Shown: positions 1 through 6,782, numbered from the stretch's first letter. The stretch: DNA of 26,140 bases from Actinophytocola sp036555685 (GCF_036555685.1 NZ_DATBKY010000225.1:1-26140); one strand, 5' to 3'. Notes: generated by a model from the sequence alone, not told the origin. Numbers and translations: made by a program.

Positions 1-704
1 TGCTGGTAGCCGTCGATCTCGGCGGTGACGAGGCTCGACGTGAGGTCGGGGCTCGACGAGAAGCTGCGCGCGCCGATGACCGGGTTCAGCGGGTTGGAGT
101 TGACGTCCGCGACCGGGGCGAAGTTCTCGTTGACGCCCATCGCGCGCAGCTCGGTGGCGTTGATCGTGGCGAGTGCCTTGGCGTCGGCGGTGCTGCGGCC
201 GGCGCCGACGGCCATGTTCGCGGGGTACTCGGTCGCGGGCGACTCCAGCCGGGTGACGTTGCCACCCTCCTGGTCGATCGCGATCTCCAGCGGGATGTGG
301 GTGTTGTACCTCACCGCGGCCCGCTGCAGGCCGTTGGAGAACGCGGCGAGCTGCTTGGGCCCGTCGACGTTGTCGGTGGTGGAGTTGTTGAAGTAGATGA
401 CGCCGCCGACGCCGTACTTCTCGATCACCTGCGCGGGCGTGTCGACGCCGTAGTTCTGCCGGTTGGTTGGGTGCGCCTCGTCGGCGGACTGGCCCCACAC
501 GGAGATGACGAACAGCTGGGCGATCTTCTGGTCGAGCGACATGCCGCGCAGTTGCGCCTGCGCCTGGGCGAGCAGGGCGTCCTTCTGTTGCGAGGTCCGG
601 GATTCGCCGGGCACTTCGGCCTGACTCACCCCGCTAACCATCGCCGAGCTCGCGACCACGGCGATCGCGACGGACAGACTGCGACGGGCTAATGAACGAG
701 ACAT
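1..704 (-). CDS. Secreted glycoside hydrolase family 3 N-terminal domain protein (NagZ / beta-hexosaminidase type), 3' end outside window
   Basis: Translated on the minus strand from ATG at 704; the frame stays open to the window edge (234 complete codons). Residues 1 to about 30 form a signal peptide: Arg-rich start, hydrophobic stretch, then small residues around SGVSQA. The mature part shows family-3 hallmarks: LSLDQKIAQLF-like opening (here MSLDQKIAQLF), IDQEGGNVTRL, and NFAPVADVNSNPLNPVIGARSF. These belong to the TIM-barrel substrate pocket of NagZ-like enzymes. The nucleophile Asp and the His/Asp acid-base pair would lie further on, outside the window. Known family members release N-acetylglucosamine or other beta-linked sugars, often in cell-wall turnover; the exact substrate cannot be told here. 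An AGGGAGG ribosome site lies 11 nt before the start. Family assignment is firm, substrate is not. Confidence 0.9.
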   Translation of the reverse strand, partial: MSRSLARRSLSVAIAVVASSAMVSGVSQAEVPGESRTSQQKDALLAQAQAQLRGMSLDQKIAQLFVISVWGQSADEAHPTNRQNYGVDTPAQVIEKYGVGGVIYFNNSTTDNVDGPKQLAAFSNGLQRAAVRYNTHIPLEIAIDQEGGNVTRLESPATEYPANMAVGAGRSTADAKALATINATELRAMGVNENFAPVADVNSNPLNPVIGARSFSSSPDLTSSLVTAEIDGYQ

Positions 705-774
705 GGGCACCACGGCCTCCCTGGCCGGCCAGCAGGGTCACTCCGTAACCTCTTAACCGATAGCTAGCAGCAGA

Positions 775-785
775 GGTAAGTTACC
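775..785. promoter_or_regulatory. Short palindrome in the promoter region of the family-3 hydrolase
   Basis: GGTAA-G-TTACC is a perfect 5+5 inverted repeat about 70 bp upstream of the hydrolase start. Related TAACC blocks (GTAACC and TTAACC) lie closer to the gene at 749-765, with a TAGCTA hexamer between. This could be an operator, but no regulator is recognised and the match may be chance. Confidence 0.2.
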
Positions 786-850
786 CACGTCCACGTTGGA
801 CCGGCAAGGGCGCGTTCGGGGCAATGTGTGGTCCCGTCCGCGGGGCAGTA

Positions 851-1101
851 AAAGGGCGATCCCGGCCCACGTTGCCGTGGGCGGGATCGCCCAAATCGCC
901 CGCACAGAACGCTCGGGTTACCAAGCGTGCAACTGTGTCGTACCTACCTGGCCTCGGCGTCCGGCGTCCCGGTACGCAGTCCCTTGACGACATGCCTCCC
1001 GCGGCTGGCTGCGCGTGGGTGCCCGGTGTTCTGTGCACGGAGCCCCACCGGGGTGGCCGGAGCTTCTCTTCCGCTTCGACCCTGGCCGATCGGGGGTCCG
1101 C
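851..1101 (-). ncRNA. Candidate Ms1/MTS2823-type RNA (core-RNA-polymerase-binding, 6S-like)
   Basis: A minus-strand unit of about 250 nt has no convincing reading frame but has its own promoter (TTGAAG-N17-TAGAAA, 1136-1108) and an intrinsic terminator (892-854). Inside it GCACAGAAC (1036-1028) pairs perfectly with GTTCTGTGC (910-902), followed inward by CGGG/CCCG and ACC/GGT pairings: a long rod with internal loops. A local CCCC/GGGG hairpin lies near 1050. In Mycobacterium the abundant stationary-phase RNA MTS2823/Ms1, which binds core RNA polymerase, lies directly downstream of Rv3661 on the same strand; this RNA lies directly downstream of the Rv3661-like phosphatase on the same strand, with similar size. 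The assignment rests on position, size, promoter, terminator and fold, not on a sequence match. The 5' end is estimated from the -10 box. Confidence 0.6.
854..897 (-). terminator. Intrinsic terminator of the Ms1-like RNA
   Basis: On the minus strand a stem of about 15 bp (GGGCGATCCC outer arm, CCCACG inner arm, one bulged G, loop GCAA) spans 892-854 and is followed by TTTT. This is a classic rho-independent terminator for minus-strand transcription. No protein gene on that strand ends just before it; the nearest, the HAD phosphatase, stops about 380 nt upstream. Confidence 0.8.
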
Positions 1102-1107
1102 ATGTCC

Positions 1108-1136
1108 TTTCTACCCAGTGATGGAGGTCACTTCAA
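1108..1136 (-). promoter_or_regulatory. Sigma-A-like promoter for the Ms1-like RNA
   Basis: Minus strand: -35 TTGAAG (1136-1131), 17-bp spacer, -10 TAGAAA (1113-1108). Predicted transcription start is around 1103-1101. It lies about 160 nt beyond the HAD gene stop and points to the terminator at 854, so it would make a stand-alone RNA. Confidence 0.55.
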
Positions 1137-1272
1137 GGCCACAATCCGGTGCACCGTTACAGAGCCGTACAGGTGTCGACGAACACTCGTCGTGAGCGTA
1201 TTCTGCAGGCTCTTTCCCCAGCTCATAAGCGGTGTGCTTCGGACTCGGTACCGCCATGCGGGTGGAGGTTGG

Positions 1273-2079
1273 TTACCGTTTCCGCCGGCGGTGGATCCCG
1301 TACCACGTGGCGCCCGCGGTCGCGATCGCGCCGAGGCCGATCGCGGCGACCGCCGTGGCTGTTCCGGACGGCGGCTGGAACCGCGAACGCAACGACACGG
1401 GCTTGCTGAACTGGAGCACGGGCCAGCCGCGTTCGGCCGCGAGCGCGCGCAATCCCTTGTCCGGGTTGACAACCGTGGGGTGGCCGACGGCCTCCAGCAT
1501 GGGCAGGTCGGTGATCGAGTCGGAGTAGGCGTGGCAGGCGGCGAGGTCGTAGCCGCGTTCGGCGGCGAGCTCCTTGATCGCGGCGGCCTTGTTCTCGCCG
1601 TAGCAGTAGAAGTCGATCTCGCCGGTGTAGCGGCCGGCGGCCTCGACCATGCGGGTACCGATGCTGTGCGTGGCACCGATCATCTCCGCGATCGGTGTGA
1701 CGACCTCGGCTCCGGAGGCGGACACGATCACGACGTCGTCGCCCTCTGCCTTGTGCGCGGCGATGAGTTCCGCGGCCTCGGCGTACACGAGCGGGTCGAC
1801 GATGTCGTGCAGCGTCTCCTCGACGATGGCGCGGACCTGCGCGACGTCCCAGCCGGTGCAGAGCGCGGCGAGGTGCGCGCGGATCCGCTCGACCTGGTCG
1901 GCGTCCGCGCCGGACGCGGCGAAGACGAACTGGGCGTACGCGCCCTTCAACACGGCGCGGCGGTTGATCAGGCCGCTGCGGAAGAAGGGGCGGCTGAAGG
2001 CCAGCGTGCTCGACTTTGCGATGACGGTCTTGTCGAGGTCGAAGAACGCGGCGGCGGACCTGTCATCGGGCTGGGTCAC
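1273..2079 (-). CDS. HAD-IB family phosphatase (Rv3661-like, SerB-like), C-terminally membrane-anchored
   Basis: 268 residues from GTG at 2079 to TAA at 1275-1273. Motif I is AFFDLDKTVI near the N-terminus (nucleophile Asp in DLDKT, where SerB enzymes have DxDxT). Motif II is VIVSASG, and motif III/IV is AYSDSITDLPML, the usual HAD-IB set. The last 30 residues form one hydrophobic helix ending GIHRRRKR, predicting a C-terminal anchor with the catalytic domain in the cytosol. The gene is divergent from ssd, as Rv3661 is from Rv3660c. Substrate is unknown; relatives are annotated as phosphoserine-phosphatase-like or as affecting morphological differentiation in Streptomyces. The frame extends further upstream, but that part reads through the 6C RNA region and is not protein-like. 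GTG at 2079 fits best: TATGCT lies 6 nt before it, suggesting a leaderless mRNA. Confidence 0.9.
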   Translation of the reverse strand: MTQPDDRSAAAFFDLDKTVIAKSSTLAFSRPFFRSGLINRRAVLKGAYAQFVFAASGADADQVERIRAHLAALCTGWDVAQVRAIVEETLHDIVDPLVYAEAAELIAAHKAEGDDVVIVSASGAEVVTPIAEMIGATHSIGTRMVEAAGRYTGEIDFYCYGENKAAAIKELAAERGYDLAACHAYSDSITDLPMLEAVGHPTVVNPDKGLRALAAERGWPVLQFSKPVSLRSRFQPPSGTATAVAAIGLGAIATAGATWYGIHRRRKR

Positions 2080-2085
2080 GAGGTC

Positions 2086-2091
2086 AGCATA
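2086..2091 (-). promoter_or_regulatory. -10 box of the HAD phosphatase (leaderless)
   Basis: TATGCT on the minus strand, separated from the GTG start by GACCTC. With a start site about 7 nt after the hexamer, transcription would begin at the start codon itself. No ribosome-binding site is present and no good -35 is visible. Confidence 0.45.
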
Positions 2092-2164
2092 GGTAGTGGA
2101 CCTGACCGTTGCGGCCTTGTCATCAACCTGCCGCACCCGTTCAAGCAAGTTGCAACCAAGACGC

Positions 2165-2190
2165 GGAACCAACGGGATACAGTGGGTGTT
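2165..2190 (+). promoter_or_regulatory. Promoter of the 6C RNA (sigma-A -10, possible SigR/SigH-type overlap)
   Basis: TACAGT (2178-2183) is a good -10 hexamer for a start near 2190, but no clear -35 lies 16-18 bp upstream. GGAAC at 2165-2169 is followed by exactly 18 nt and GTT (2188-2190), which also fits the GGAAY-N18-GTT pattern of stress sigma factors of the SigR/SigH group. Which form is used cannot be decided by eye. Confidence 0.35.
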
Positions 2191-2285
2191 GTCCGGCTTT
2201 GTGCCGGATGGGTTCAGCTCGACCCCCCGGAGCTGAACCATCGACGACCCCCGTCCCTCCCCCCTGGCGGGGGTCGTCCCTTTCT
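2190..2285 (+). ncRNA. 6C RNA (B11-type small RNA)
   Basis: Three consecutive hairpins: TCCGGC/GCCGGA (2192-2208); GGTTCAGCT/AGCTGAACC (2211-2239) with loop CGACCCCCCGG; and ACGACCCCCG/CGGGGGTCGT (2244-2277) whose loop contains CCCCCC (2259-2264), followed by CCCTTTC as terminator. Two stem-loops each carrying six cytosines in the loop define the 6C family of actinobacteria. The place also matches: in M. tuberculosis the 6C RNA B11 lies between Rv3660c (ssd) and Rv3661, the same two genes that flank it here. A -10-like TACAGT (2178-2183) gives a start near 2190 and a length of about 95 nt, as for B11. In mycobacteria the C-rich loops pair with G-rich mRNA sites; targets here are unknown. Confidence 0.93.
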
Positions 2286-2301
2286 CCGGGCGTCTCTCGA
2301 G

Positions 2302-2329
2302 TTGTCCACAACTCGCGCGCTTGTCCACA
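2302..2329 (+). promoter_or_regulatory. Paired DnaA-box-like nonamers (site A), upstream of ssd
   Basis: TTGTCCACA at 2302 and again at 2321, same orientation, 10-nt spacer ACTCGCGCGC. TTGTCCACA is the consensus DnaA box of Streptomyces and Mycobacterium. The pair lies between the 6C terminator and the ssd start. Spacing (19 bp start to start) is identical in the pairs near 9233, 12167 and 23723. Confidence 0.65.
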
Positions 2330-2430
2330 TGTCGATCTTGGTGCGTTGTCGTCCCGGCGATCCCGGCCGATCGTGATTACGCGGCCAGGCACCCGCCGGC
2401 CGTCGTGACACGACCAGCTCAAAGGGGGGC

Positions 2431-3531
2431 ATGGTGGACTCGAACCGCCCGGTGGCCTTCGTCGAGGACGAGGACCTGCTCGACGACGTGCTGAAGCTGG
2501 CGGCCGCCGCCGGCTGCGATCTCGAATGCGTGCCAGACGCGGCCGCCGCACGCCTGCGCTGGTCGACGGCGCCGCTGGTCCTGCTGGACGCCGCGGGTGC
2601 ACAGGCGTGCGAGCGAGCAGGCCTGCCCCGTCGCGACGCCGTGGTCCTGGTGAGCACCGAACCGGCGCCGAAGGGCCTGTGGGAACGCGCGGTCGAGATA
2701 GGCGCCGAACGGGTGATCGAGCTTCCCGGCGCCGAGTCATGGCTGGTAAGCGCCCTGGCCGACGCGACGGAAGCGCCCGCTCCCACAACGGGAAGAGCCG
2801 TGGCCGTGGTAGGCGGCCGAGGCGGCGCGGGCGCGTCCGTCTTCGTGGCCGCCCTCGGCCTGACCGCCCTGCGCATGAACCAAAGCGCCCTGCTGATCGA
2901 CTGCGACCCGCTGGGCGGCGGCCTGGATCTGGTACTGGGCGCGGAATCCGAGCAAGGCCTGAGATGGCCGGACATGCACCTACGTGCCGGCCGCGTGGCC
3001 GCATCGAGCCTTCACGACGCCCTGCCGAGCCGCACAAGGGGAACAACGCGCCTGACGGTGCTTTCCGGTGCCCGCAAAGGCAAAGCGCCTGCCCCCGACG
3101 CAGTGGCGGCCGTCCTGGAAGCCGGCCGGCGCGCCGGCGAGACCGTGATCTGCGACCTGCCACGCGCGCTGGACCCCGCTGCGCAAGCGGCGCTGACCCG
3201 AGCAGACCTGACAGTGATAGTCGTCCCCGGCGAGGTCCGAGCCTGCGTATCGGCGAAGCTCCTCGCGGAGCGCCTGTCAGATCTGGGAGCCAAGGCACAC
3301 CTGGTAGTCCGCGGCCCAGCCCCGGGTTTTCTGCACCCGGACGAGGTGGCAAAGGCGGTGAACCTGCCCTTGCTGACGTCCATGCGTCCAGAACCGAATC
3401 TGGCCCCAACCCTCGACCGCGGCGACTTCAGCCCGCGCCCCAGAGGTCCACTCGCAATCGCGGCAAGGACAACGCTGGCCGCCCTGGCCGCCCAACCACT
3501 GCGATCGACCCGCCACCTGCGAGCCGCGTGA
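2431..3531 (+). CDS. ssd: Ssd / TadZ-CpaE-like septum-site-determining ATPase homolog
   Basis: 366 residues from ATG 2431, with AAAGGGGGG directly in front. Residues 1-110 form a receiver-like or atypical N-terminal domain (FVEDEDLLDDVLKL start). From about 122 a MinD/ParA-like P-loop domain follows: VVGGRGGAGAS at 127-136 stands in for the deviant Walker A, and LLIDCDPLGGGLD (154-166) for Walker A'. Both lysines expected in KGGxGKS are missing (Arg-130 and Ala-135), so ordinary ATP hydrolysis is doubtful. VICDLPR near 240 resembles Walker B. Rv3660c (Ssd) affects septum formation in M. tuberculosis, and TadZ/CpaE relatives place Tad machinery at the pole. The gene heads the tad locus here, which supports a localisation role. 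The 3' end lies in an Ala/Arg-rich tail. Confidence 0.88.
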   Translation: MVDSNRPVAFVEDEDLLDDVLKLAAAAGCDLECVPDAAAARLRWSTAPLVLLDAAGAQACERAGLPRRDAVVLVSTEPAPKGLWERAVEIGAERVIELPGAESWLVSALADATEAPAPTTGRAVAVVGGRGGAGASVFVAALGLTALRMNQSALLIDCDPLGGGLDLVLGAESEQGLRWPDMHLRAGRVAASSLHDALPSRTRGTTRLTVLSGARKGKAPAPDAVAAVLEAGRRAGETVICDLPRALDPAAQAALTRADLTVIVVPGEVRACVSAKLLAERLSDLGAKAHLVVRGPAPGFLHPDEVAKAVNLPLLTSMRPEPNLAPTLDRGDFSPRPRGPLAIAARTTLAALAAQPLRSTRHLRAA

Positions 3532-4029
3532 TGCGCCGCCAAAGCCGCTTCAGCGTTGTCCCACAACCACAACAAGCCCGACCCGCAACTGTGCCGAAGA
3601 ACCGATGCCCAGCCTCAACCCAACCATGCCCGACGTACCCGAACGCCCCGCTGGTCTGCGAACCCTGCGCAGCTCAACACATCCCAACAGATCTTCGAGC
3701 AGCCTCATGACCCACCAAGCCGTTACCGTCCACATGCGAAACCGCAGTCACGAAGCCGAGATCACGCGTAGCTGGATCTTGTCCACATGCGACTCGCGAT
3801 CACCCCAACCAGAGGGGAATCGGAGAGCCTCGAGGTCATCCGCGTCAAGTGCCCCAACAGACCTCAGCGATGTGTCGGCCGGCCGAGCCGCGGCGAGGAT
3901 CGCCGACCGGTCGCGGAGTCGTCTCGACAGTCGTAGCGTCGAGATCACCTCGGCGGAGGTCCCTCGACTCGTCCGCGATTGCTGGCGGGACTTCGAGTTC
4001 TGGCTGGCCGAGCCGCGGCGGGGATCGGC
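3532..4029. other. Intergenic stretch between ssd and tadA with remnant sequence
   Basis: No convincing gene in about 500 bp. The first 350 bp are rich in CCAAC/CAACC runs and read poorly in all frames. GTCCACATGCGA occurs twice as a direct repeat (3728-3739 and 3781-3792); the second copy includes a TTGTCCACA DnaA-box-like nonamer (3779-3787). From 3881 on, the sequence resembles the tadA 5' region (separate entry). In Mycobacterium the neighbouring genes are close together, so this gap looks like an expansion by duplication and decay. Confidence 0.5.
3881..3989 (+). pseudogene. Decayed tandem duplicate of the tadA 5' end
   Basis: GGCCGAGCCGCGGCG followed by A or G and GGATCG occurs at 3881-3902 and again at 4007-4028. 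After it, 3904-3989 aligns by eye with 4051-4137 (CGACCG, CGGAG, CTCG, CAGT, then CGAGATCACCTC with G/CGCGGA, then GGCGG), the upstream copy lacking about 25 nt that include the start codon. Translated in another frame it gives RSRLDSRSVEITSAEVPRLV against VRSRLASSGLEITSAEVARA of TadA. It therefore looks like a partial duplication of the tadA start, later eroded, and not expressed as protein. Confidence 0.6.
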
Positions 4030-5175
4030 ATGAGCGTCCCCACCGATCTGGTCGACCGCGTCCGGAGCCGCCTCGCCAGTAGTGGCCTCGAGATCACCTC
4101 CGCGGAAGTCGCTCGCGCCGTTCGTGAGGAGGCCGGCGGCGTCGTGGGCGACGCGGACGTCCTCGAAGCGCTCCGGCTCATGCGTCAGGAGTTCGTCGGC
4201 GCCGGCCCACTCGACCCACTGCTCCGCGCCCCCGGCACCACCGACGTCCTCGTCACCGGCCCCGACCAGGTCTGGCTCGACGGCGATGGCGGCCTCCGGC
4301 GCACGGACGTCACCTTCCCCGACGAGGACGCCGTCCGCCGCCTCGCGCAGCGGCTCGCCCTCATCTGCGGCCGGCGCCTCGACGACGCCCAGCCGTTCGT
4401 CGATGCCTGGCTACCCGCCGGCGCACTCGGCCGCGTCCGTCTCCATGCCGTCCTCCCGCCGATCGCCCCCGACGGCACGTGCCTCTCGCTCCGCGTCCTC
4501 CGCCGTGCCGGCCACGACCTGGACTCCCTGCGCGAGCTGGGCACTTTCGACAAGCGCACCCACGACATCCTCGAGGCAATCGTCGACGCCCGCCTCGCGT
4601 TCGTGGTCACCGGCGGCACCGGTGCCGGCAAGACCTCGTTGCTCAGCGCACTACTCGGCCGCGTCGACCACAGCGAACGGATCATCACGGTCGAAGACGC
4701 CGGCGAGCTCCAGCCCGACCATCCGCAGTTCGTTCGTCTCATAGCCCGCCCACCGAACGTCGAGGGCGCGGGCGAGGTCACACTGGCCGACCTCGTCCGC
4801 CAGGGCCTACGCATGCGTCCCGACCGAATAGTCGTCGGCGAGGTCCGCGGCGCGGAGGTCTGCGACCTCCTGACCGCCCTCAACACCGGCCACGACGGCG
4901 GCGCCGGCACGGTTCACGCCAACTCGCCCGCCGAACTCCCCGCCCGCATGGAAGCCCTGGCCGCACTGGGCGGCCTGACCCGCGAAGCGCTCCACAGCCA
5001 ACTGGCCGCCGCATTCCAGGTCGTCCTGCACATGCGCCGCCACCCGGACGGCACCCGCCACCTCGACGAGATCGGCGTCCTAACCCGCACCCACAGCGGC
5101 GTGCACGTGGCGCCCGCAACCAACGAAGCCCTGGGCGCCCTACTCAAGCCGAGGGGAGTGGAGCCCCCATGTTGA
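4030..5175 (+). CDS. tadA: TadA/CpaF-type secretion ATPase
   Basis: 381 residues from ATG 4030 (GGGGA 8 nt upstream). This is the cytosolic hexameric ATPase that powers pilus assembly in Tad/Flp systems (Rv3659c counterpart). Residues 1-60 are the helical N-terminal part, and 60-170 the domain with LCGRRLDDAQPF-like segment (here LICGRRLDDAQPFVDAWLP) typical of CpaF. Walker A is GGTGAGKT (195-202), the Asp box IITVEDAGEL (218-227), Walker B RIVVGE (266-271) followed by VRGAE, and the His box GTVHAN (293-298). All catalytic elements are intact and the length is normal. The frame is open back to 3979, but that part lies in the duplicated region and has no better ribosome site. The 3' end overlaps tadB by 7 nt, indicating translational coupling. 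Confidence 0.95.
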   Translation: MSVPTDLVDRVRSRLASSGLEITSAEVARAVREEAGGVVGDADVLEALRLMRQEFVGAGPLDPLLRAPGTTDVLVTGPDQVWLDGDGGLRRTDVTFPDEDAVRRLAQRLALICGRRLDDAQPFVDAWLPAGALGRVRLHAVLPPIAPDGTCLSLRVLRRAGHDLDSLRELGTFDKRTHDILEAIVDARLAFVVTGGTGAGKTSLLSALLGRVDHSERIITVEDAGELQPDHPQFVRLIARPPNVEGAGEVTLADLVRQGLRMRPDRIVVGEVRGAEVCDLLTALNTGHDGGAGTVHANSPAELPARMEALAALGGLTREALHSQLAAAFQVVLHMRRHPDGTRHLDEIGVLTRTHSGVHVAPATNEALGALLKPRGVEPPC

Positions 5176-6053
5176 GCCTCATGTACTCCGCAGCACCAGG
5201 GTGGCCGGCCGCACCCGCCTTTCGACGATTCCTTGACCTGCCCAGCCAGGCGGTCGGAGCCGACGGGTTGAGCGTTCTGTGCTGTGCCGCCGCAATACTG
5301 GCGTGGCCGTCCGCCCCCGCGACCAGGCGCCTGCGCGACCTGACCGGCGAACGCACCCGCCGGATCCGGCCGCCGCGCCCCAGCTCCGTCACCCTCGCAG
5401 CCACCGCGACCGCCGCCGGCTGGCTGGTCGCCGGGCCGGGCGGCGCGATCGCCGCACTCATCGCCACCGTCACGGCGACAGGTCGGTGGCGAGCGAGGGG
5501 AGCCCTCAACCGCTCGCTGGCGGCGGTCGACGGTCTCGCCGAAGCCATCCGCTCGCTCGTCGCCGGGTTGCGGGCAGGCGCACATCCGGCCGACGCCGCC
5601 GACTCCGCCGCGGCCGACGCACGCCCCGAGGCAGCCGCATCCATGCGTGCCATCGCCGCCGCCGCGCGACTCGACGGCGACGTGCGCCTCGCCCTCAGCA
5701 CAACCGCCCAGCACACCATCGCGATCGGTTTGACCCGCGTATCGCGAGCCTGGACCCTCGCCCAGCGACACGGCCTACCGCTCGCCGACATCCTGGACGC
5801 CGTCGGCCGTGACCTCGAGCAGCGAGTCCGCTTCTCCCGCCAGGTTCTCGCCCGCATGGCGGGCCCACGCACGAGCGCGACCGTCCTCGCCTTCCTGCCC
5901 GCGCTCGGCGTGGCCCTGGGCGAGGCGATCGGCGCCCACCCGCTGCGCATGCTCACCGGCTCCGGCCAGCTCCTGCTCGCCCTCGGCGTCGCGCTCCTCT
6001 GCGCGGGGGTCGCCTGGTGCGGCCGCCTCACCAGTCAGGTGGTGCCCGAATGA
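5169..6053 (+). CDS. tadB: TadB-like type II secretion F-domain membrane platform protein
   Basis: 294 residues from ATG 5169, overlapping the last codons of tadA; GGGGAG lies about 10 nt upstream. Hydrophobic helices lie near residues 34-50, 75-105 and twice at the C-terminus (about 240-290). Between them is the cytosolic GspF-type domain with SLAAVDGLAEAIRSLVAGL and GLPLADILDAVGRDL, the usual pattern of TadB/TadC proteins. It should form the inner-membrane platform engaged by TadA together with the next protein. Many longer reading frames overlap here in this GC-rich stretch, but this frame has the right hydrophobicity and the coupling to both neighbours. Corresponds to Rv3658c by position. 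Confidence 0.92.
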   Translation: MLSLMYSAAPGWPAAPAFRRFLDLPSQAVGADGLSVLCCAAAILAWPSAPATRRLRDLTGERTRRIRPPRPSSVTLAATATAAGWLVAGPGGAIAALIATVTATGRWRARGALNRSLAAVDGLAEAIRSLVAGLRAGAHPADAADSAAADARPEAAASMRAIAAAARLDGDVRLALSTTAQHTIAIGLTRVSRAWTLAQRHGLPLADILDAVGRDLEQRVRFSRQVLARMAGPRTSATVLAFLPALGVALGEAIGAHPLRMLTGSGQLLLALGVALLCAGVAWCGRLTSQVVPE

Positions 6054-6754
6054 ACCCGACGAGCCCCTTGCTCCTCGCCGCCGCGATCCTCCTCTGGTCC
6101 CGCGCCGCCGTGTCCCGCACCCGCCTGGCCCGCCTCGGCGGAAAGCGGAACCACCGGCGCCCGGGTCCGAAGGCACAACGACTCGCGCTCGCCGCGTCCA
6201 CCGGCGTCCTCACCGCGGCGGTGGTCGGCCTCCCGGCGGGCGCAGTGGCGGGCGCCGCGACGGCGGCCGCGACTTGGTGGTTCATCCGCCGCGTTACAGA
6301 CAAGAGGCAAGCGAAGCCGGACCCGCTCGGCCTCGCGGCGACATGGGATCTCCTCGCCGCGTGCCTGCGCGCCGGACTCCCAGTTCCGGCCGCGGTAACC
6401 GCCATCTCGGACGACCTGCCCGACGACGCCGGACGTGCCCTCCGGGCGACCGCCGACCTGCTGGCCATGGGCGCCGACCCGGTCGACGCCTGGGCTCCGG
6501 CCATGGCCTGCCCGCAGACCGCGGCCCTGGCTCGCGGCGCCCGGCACACTGCCCGCTCCGGGACGGCTCTCGCCGACGTCGTCGCCGGCATCGCCGCGGT
6601 GGTGCGTGACTCGGCTGGCGACGCCGCCGAGGCACGGGCGCAGCGCGCGGGCGTCCTCATCGCCGCGCCGCTCGGTGTCTGCTTCTTACCCGCGTTCATC
6701 TGCCTCGGCATCGCGCCCGTCGTGGCCGGTCTTGCCGCTCAGCTCGCCATCTGA
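6050..6754 (+). CDS. tadC: TadC-like type II secretion F-domain membrane protein
   Basis: 234 residues. The ATG at 6050 overlaps the TGA of tadB (ATGA), so translation is probably coupled. Helices lie at residues 4-17 (PLLLAAAILLW), about 45-70, and at the C-terminus (GVLIAAPLGVCFLPAFICLGIAPVVAGL broken by short turns). The central cytosolic part LAATWDLLAACLRAGLPVP resembles the GspF domain repeat. It is the second platform subunit, partner of TadB (Rv3657c counterpart). It is shorter than many TadC proteins, as usual in actinobacteria. Confidence 0.9.
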   Translation: MNPTSPLLLAAAILLWSRAAVSRTRLARLGGKRNHRRPGPKAQRLALAASTGVLTAAVVGLPAGAVAGAATAAATWWFIRRVTDKRQAKPDPLGLAATWDLLAACLRAGLPVPAAVTAISDDLPDDAGRALRATADLLAMGADPVDAWAPAMACPQTAALARGARHTARSGTALADVVAGIAAVVRDSAGDAAEARAQRAGVLIAAPLGVCFLPAFICLGIAPVVAGLAAQLAI

Positions 6755-6782
6755 CCATCCACCGAAATAAGGAGACTGACCG

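Noticed and set aside
2346..2368. PafBC-like half after DnaA pair A
   Set aside because: TGTCGTCC is present but 17 bp after the pair, without a TAnnnT hexamer or the GGA-CGGGGG block.
1015..2376. Long plus-strand open frame over the HAD phosphatase
   Set aside because: Antisense shadow in GC-rich coding DNA; Arg/Gly/Val-rich composition without domains, and it crosses the Ms1-like and 6C regions.
2141..3409. Long minus-strand open frame over ssd
   Set aside because: Arg/Pro-rich shadow of ssd with no motif; ssd itself has a conserved MinD-like domain.
3979..4029. N-terminal extension of TadA by 17 codons
   Set aside because: Lies in duplicated sequence and has no better ribosome site; ATG 4030 gives a normal N-terminus.
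3605..4033. 142-codon frame before tadA
   Set aside because: Its similarity to TadA covers only a short stretch and comes from the decayed duplicate; the rest is Arg/Ser-rich with no motif.
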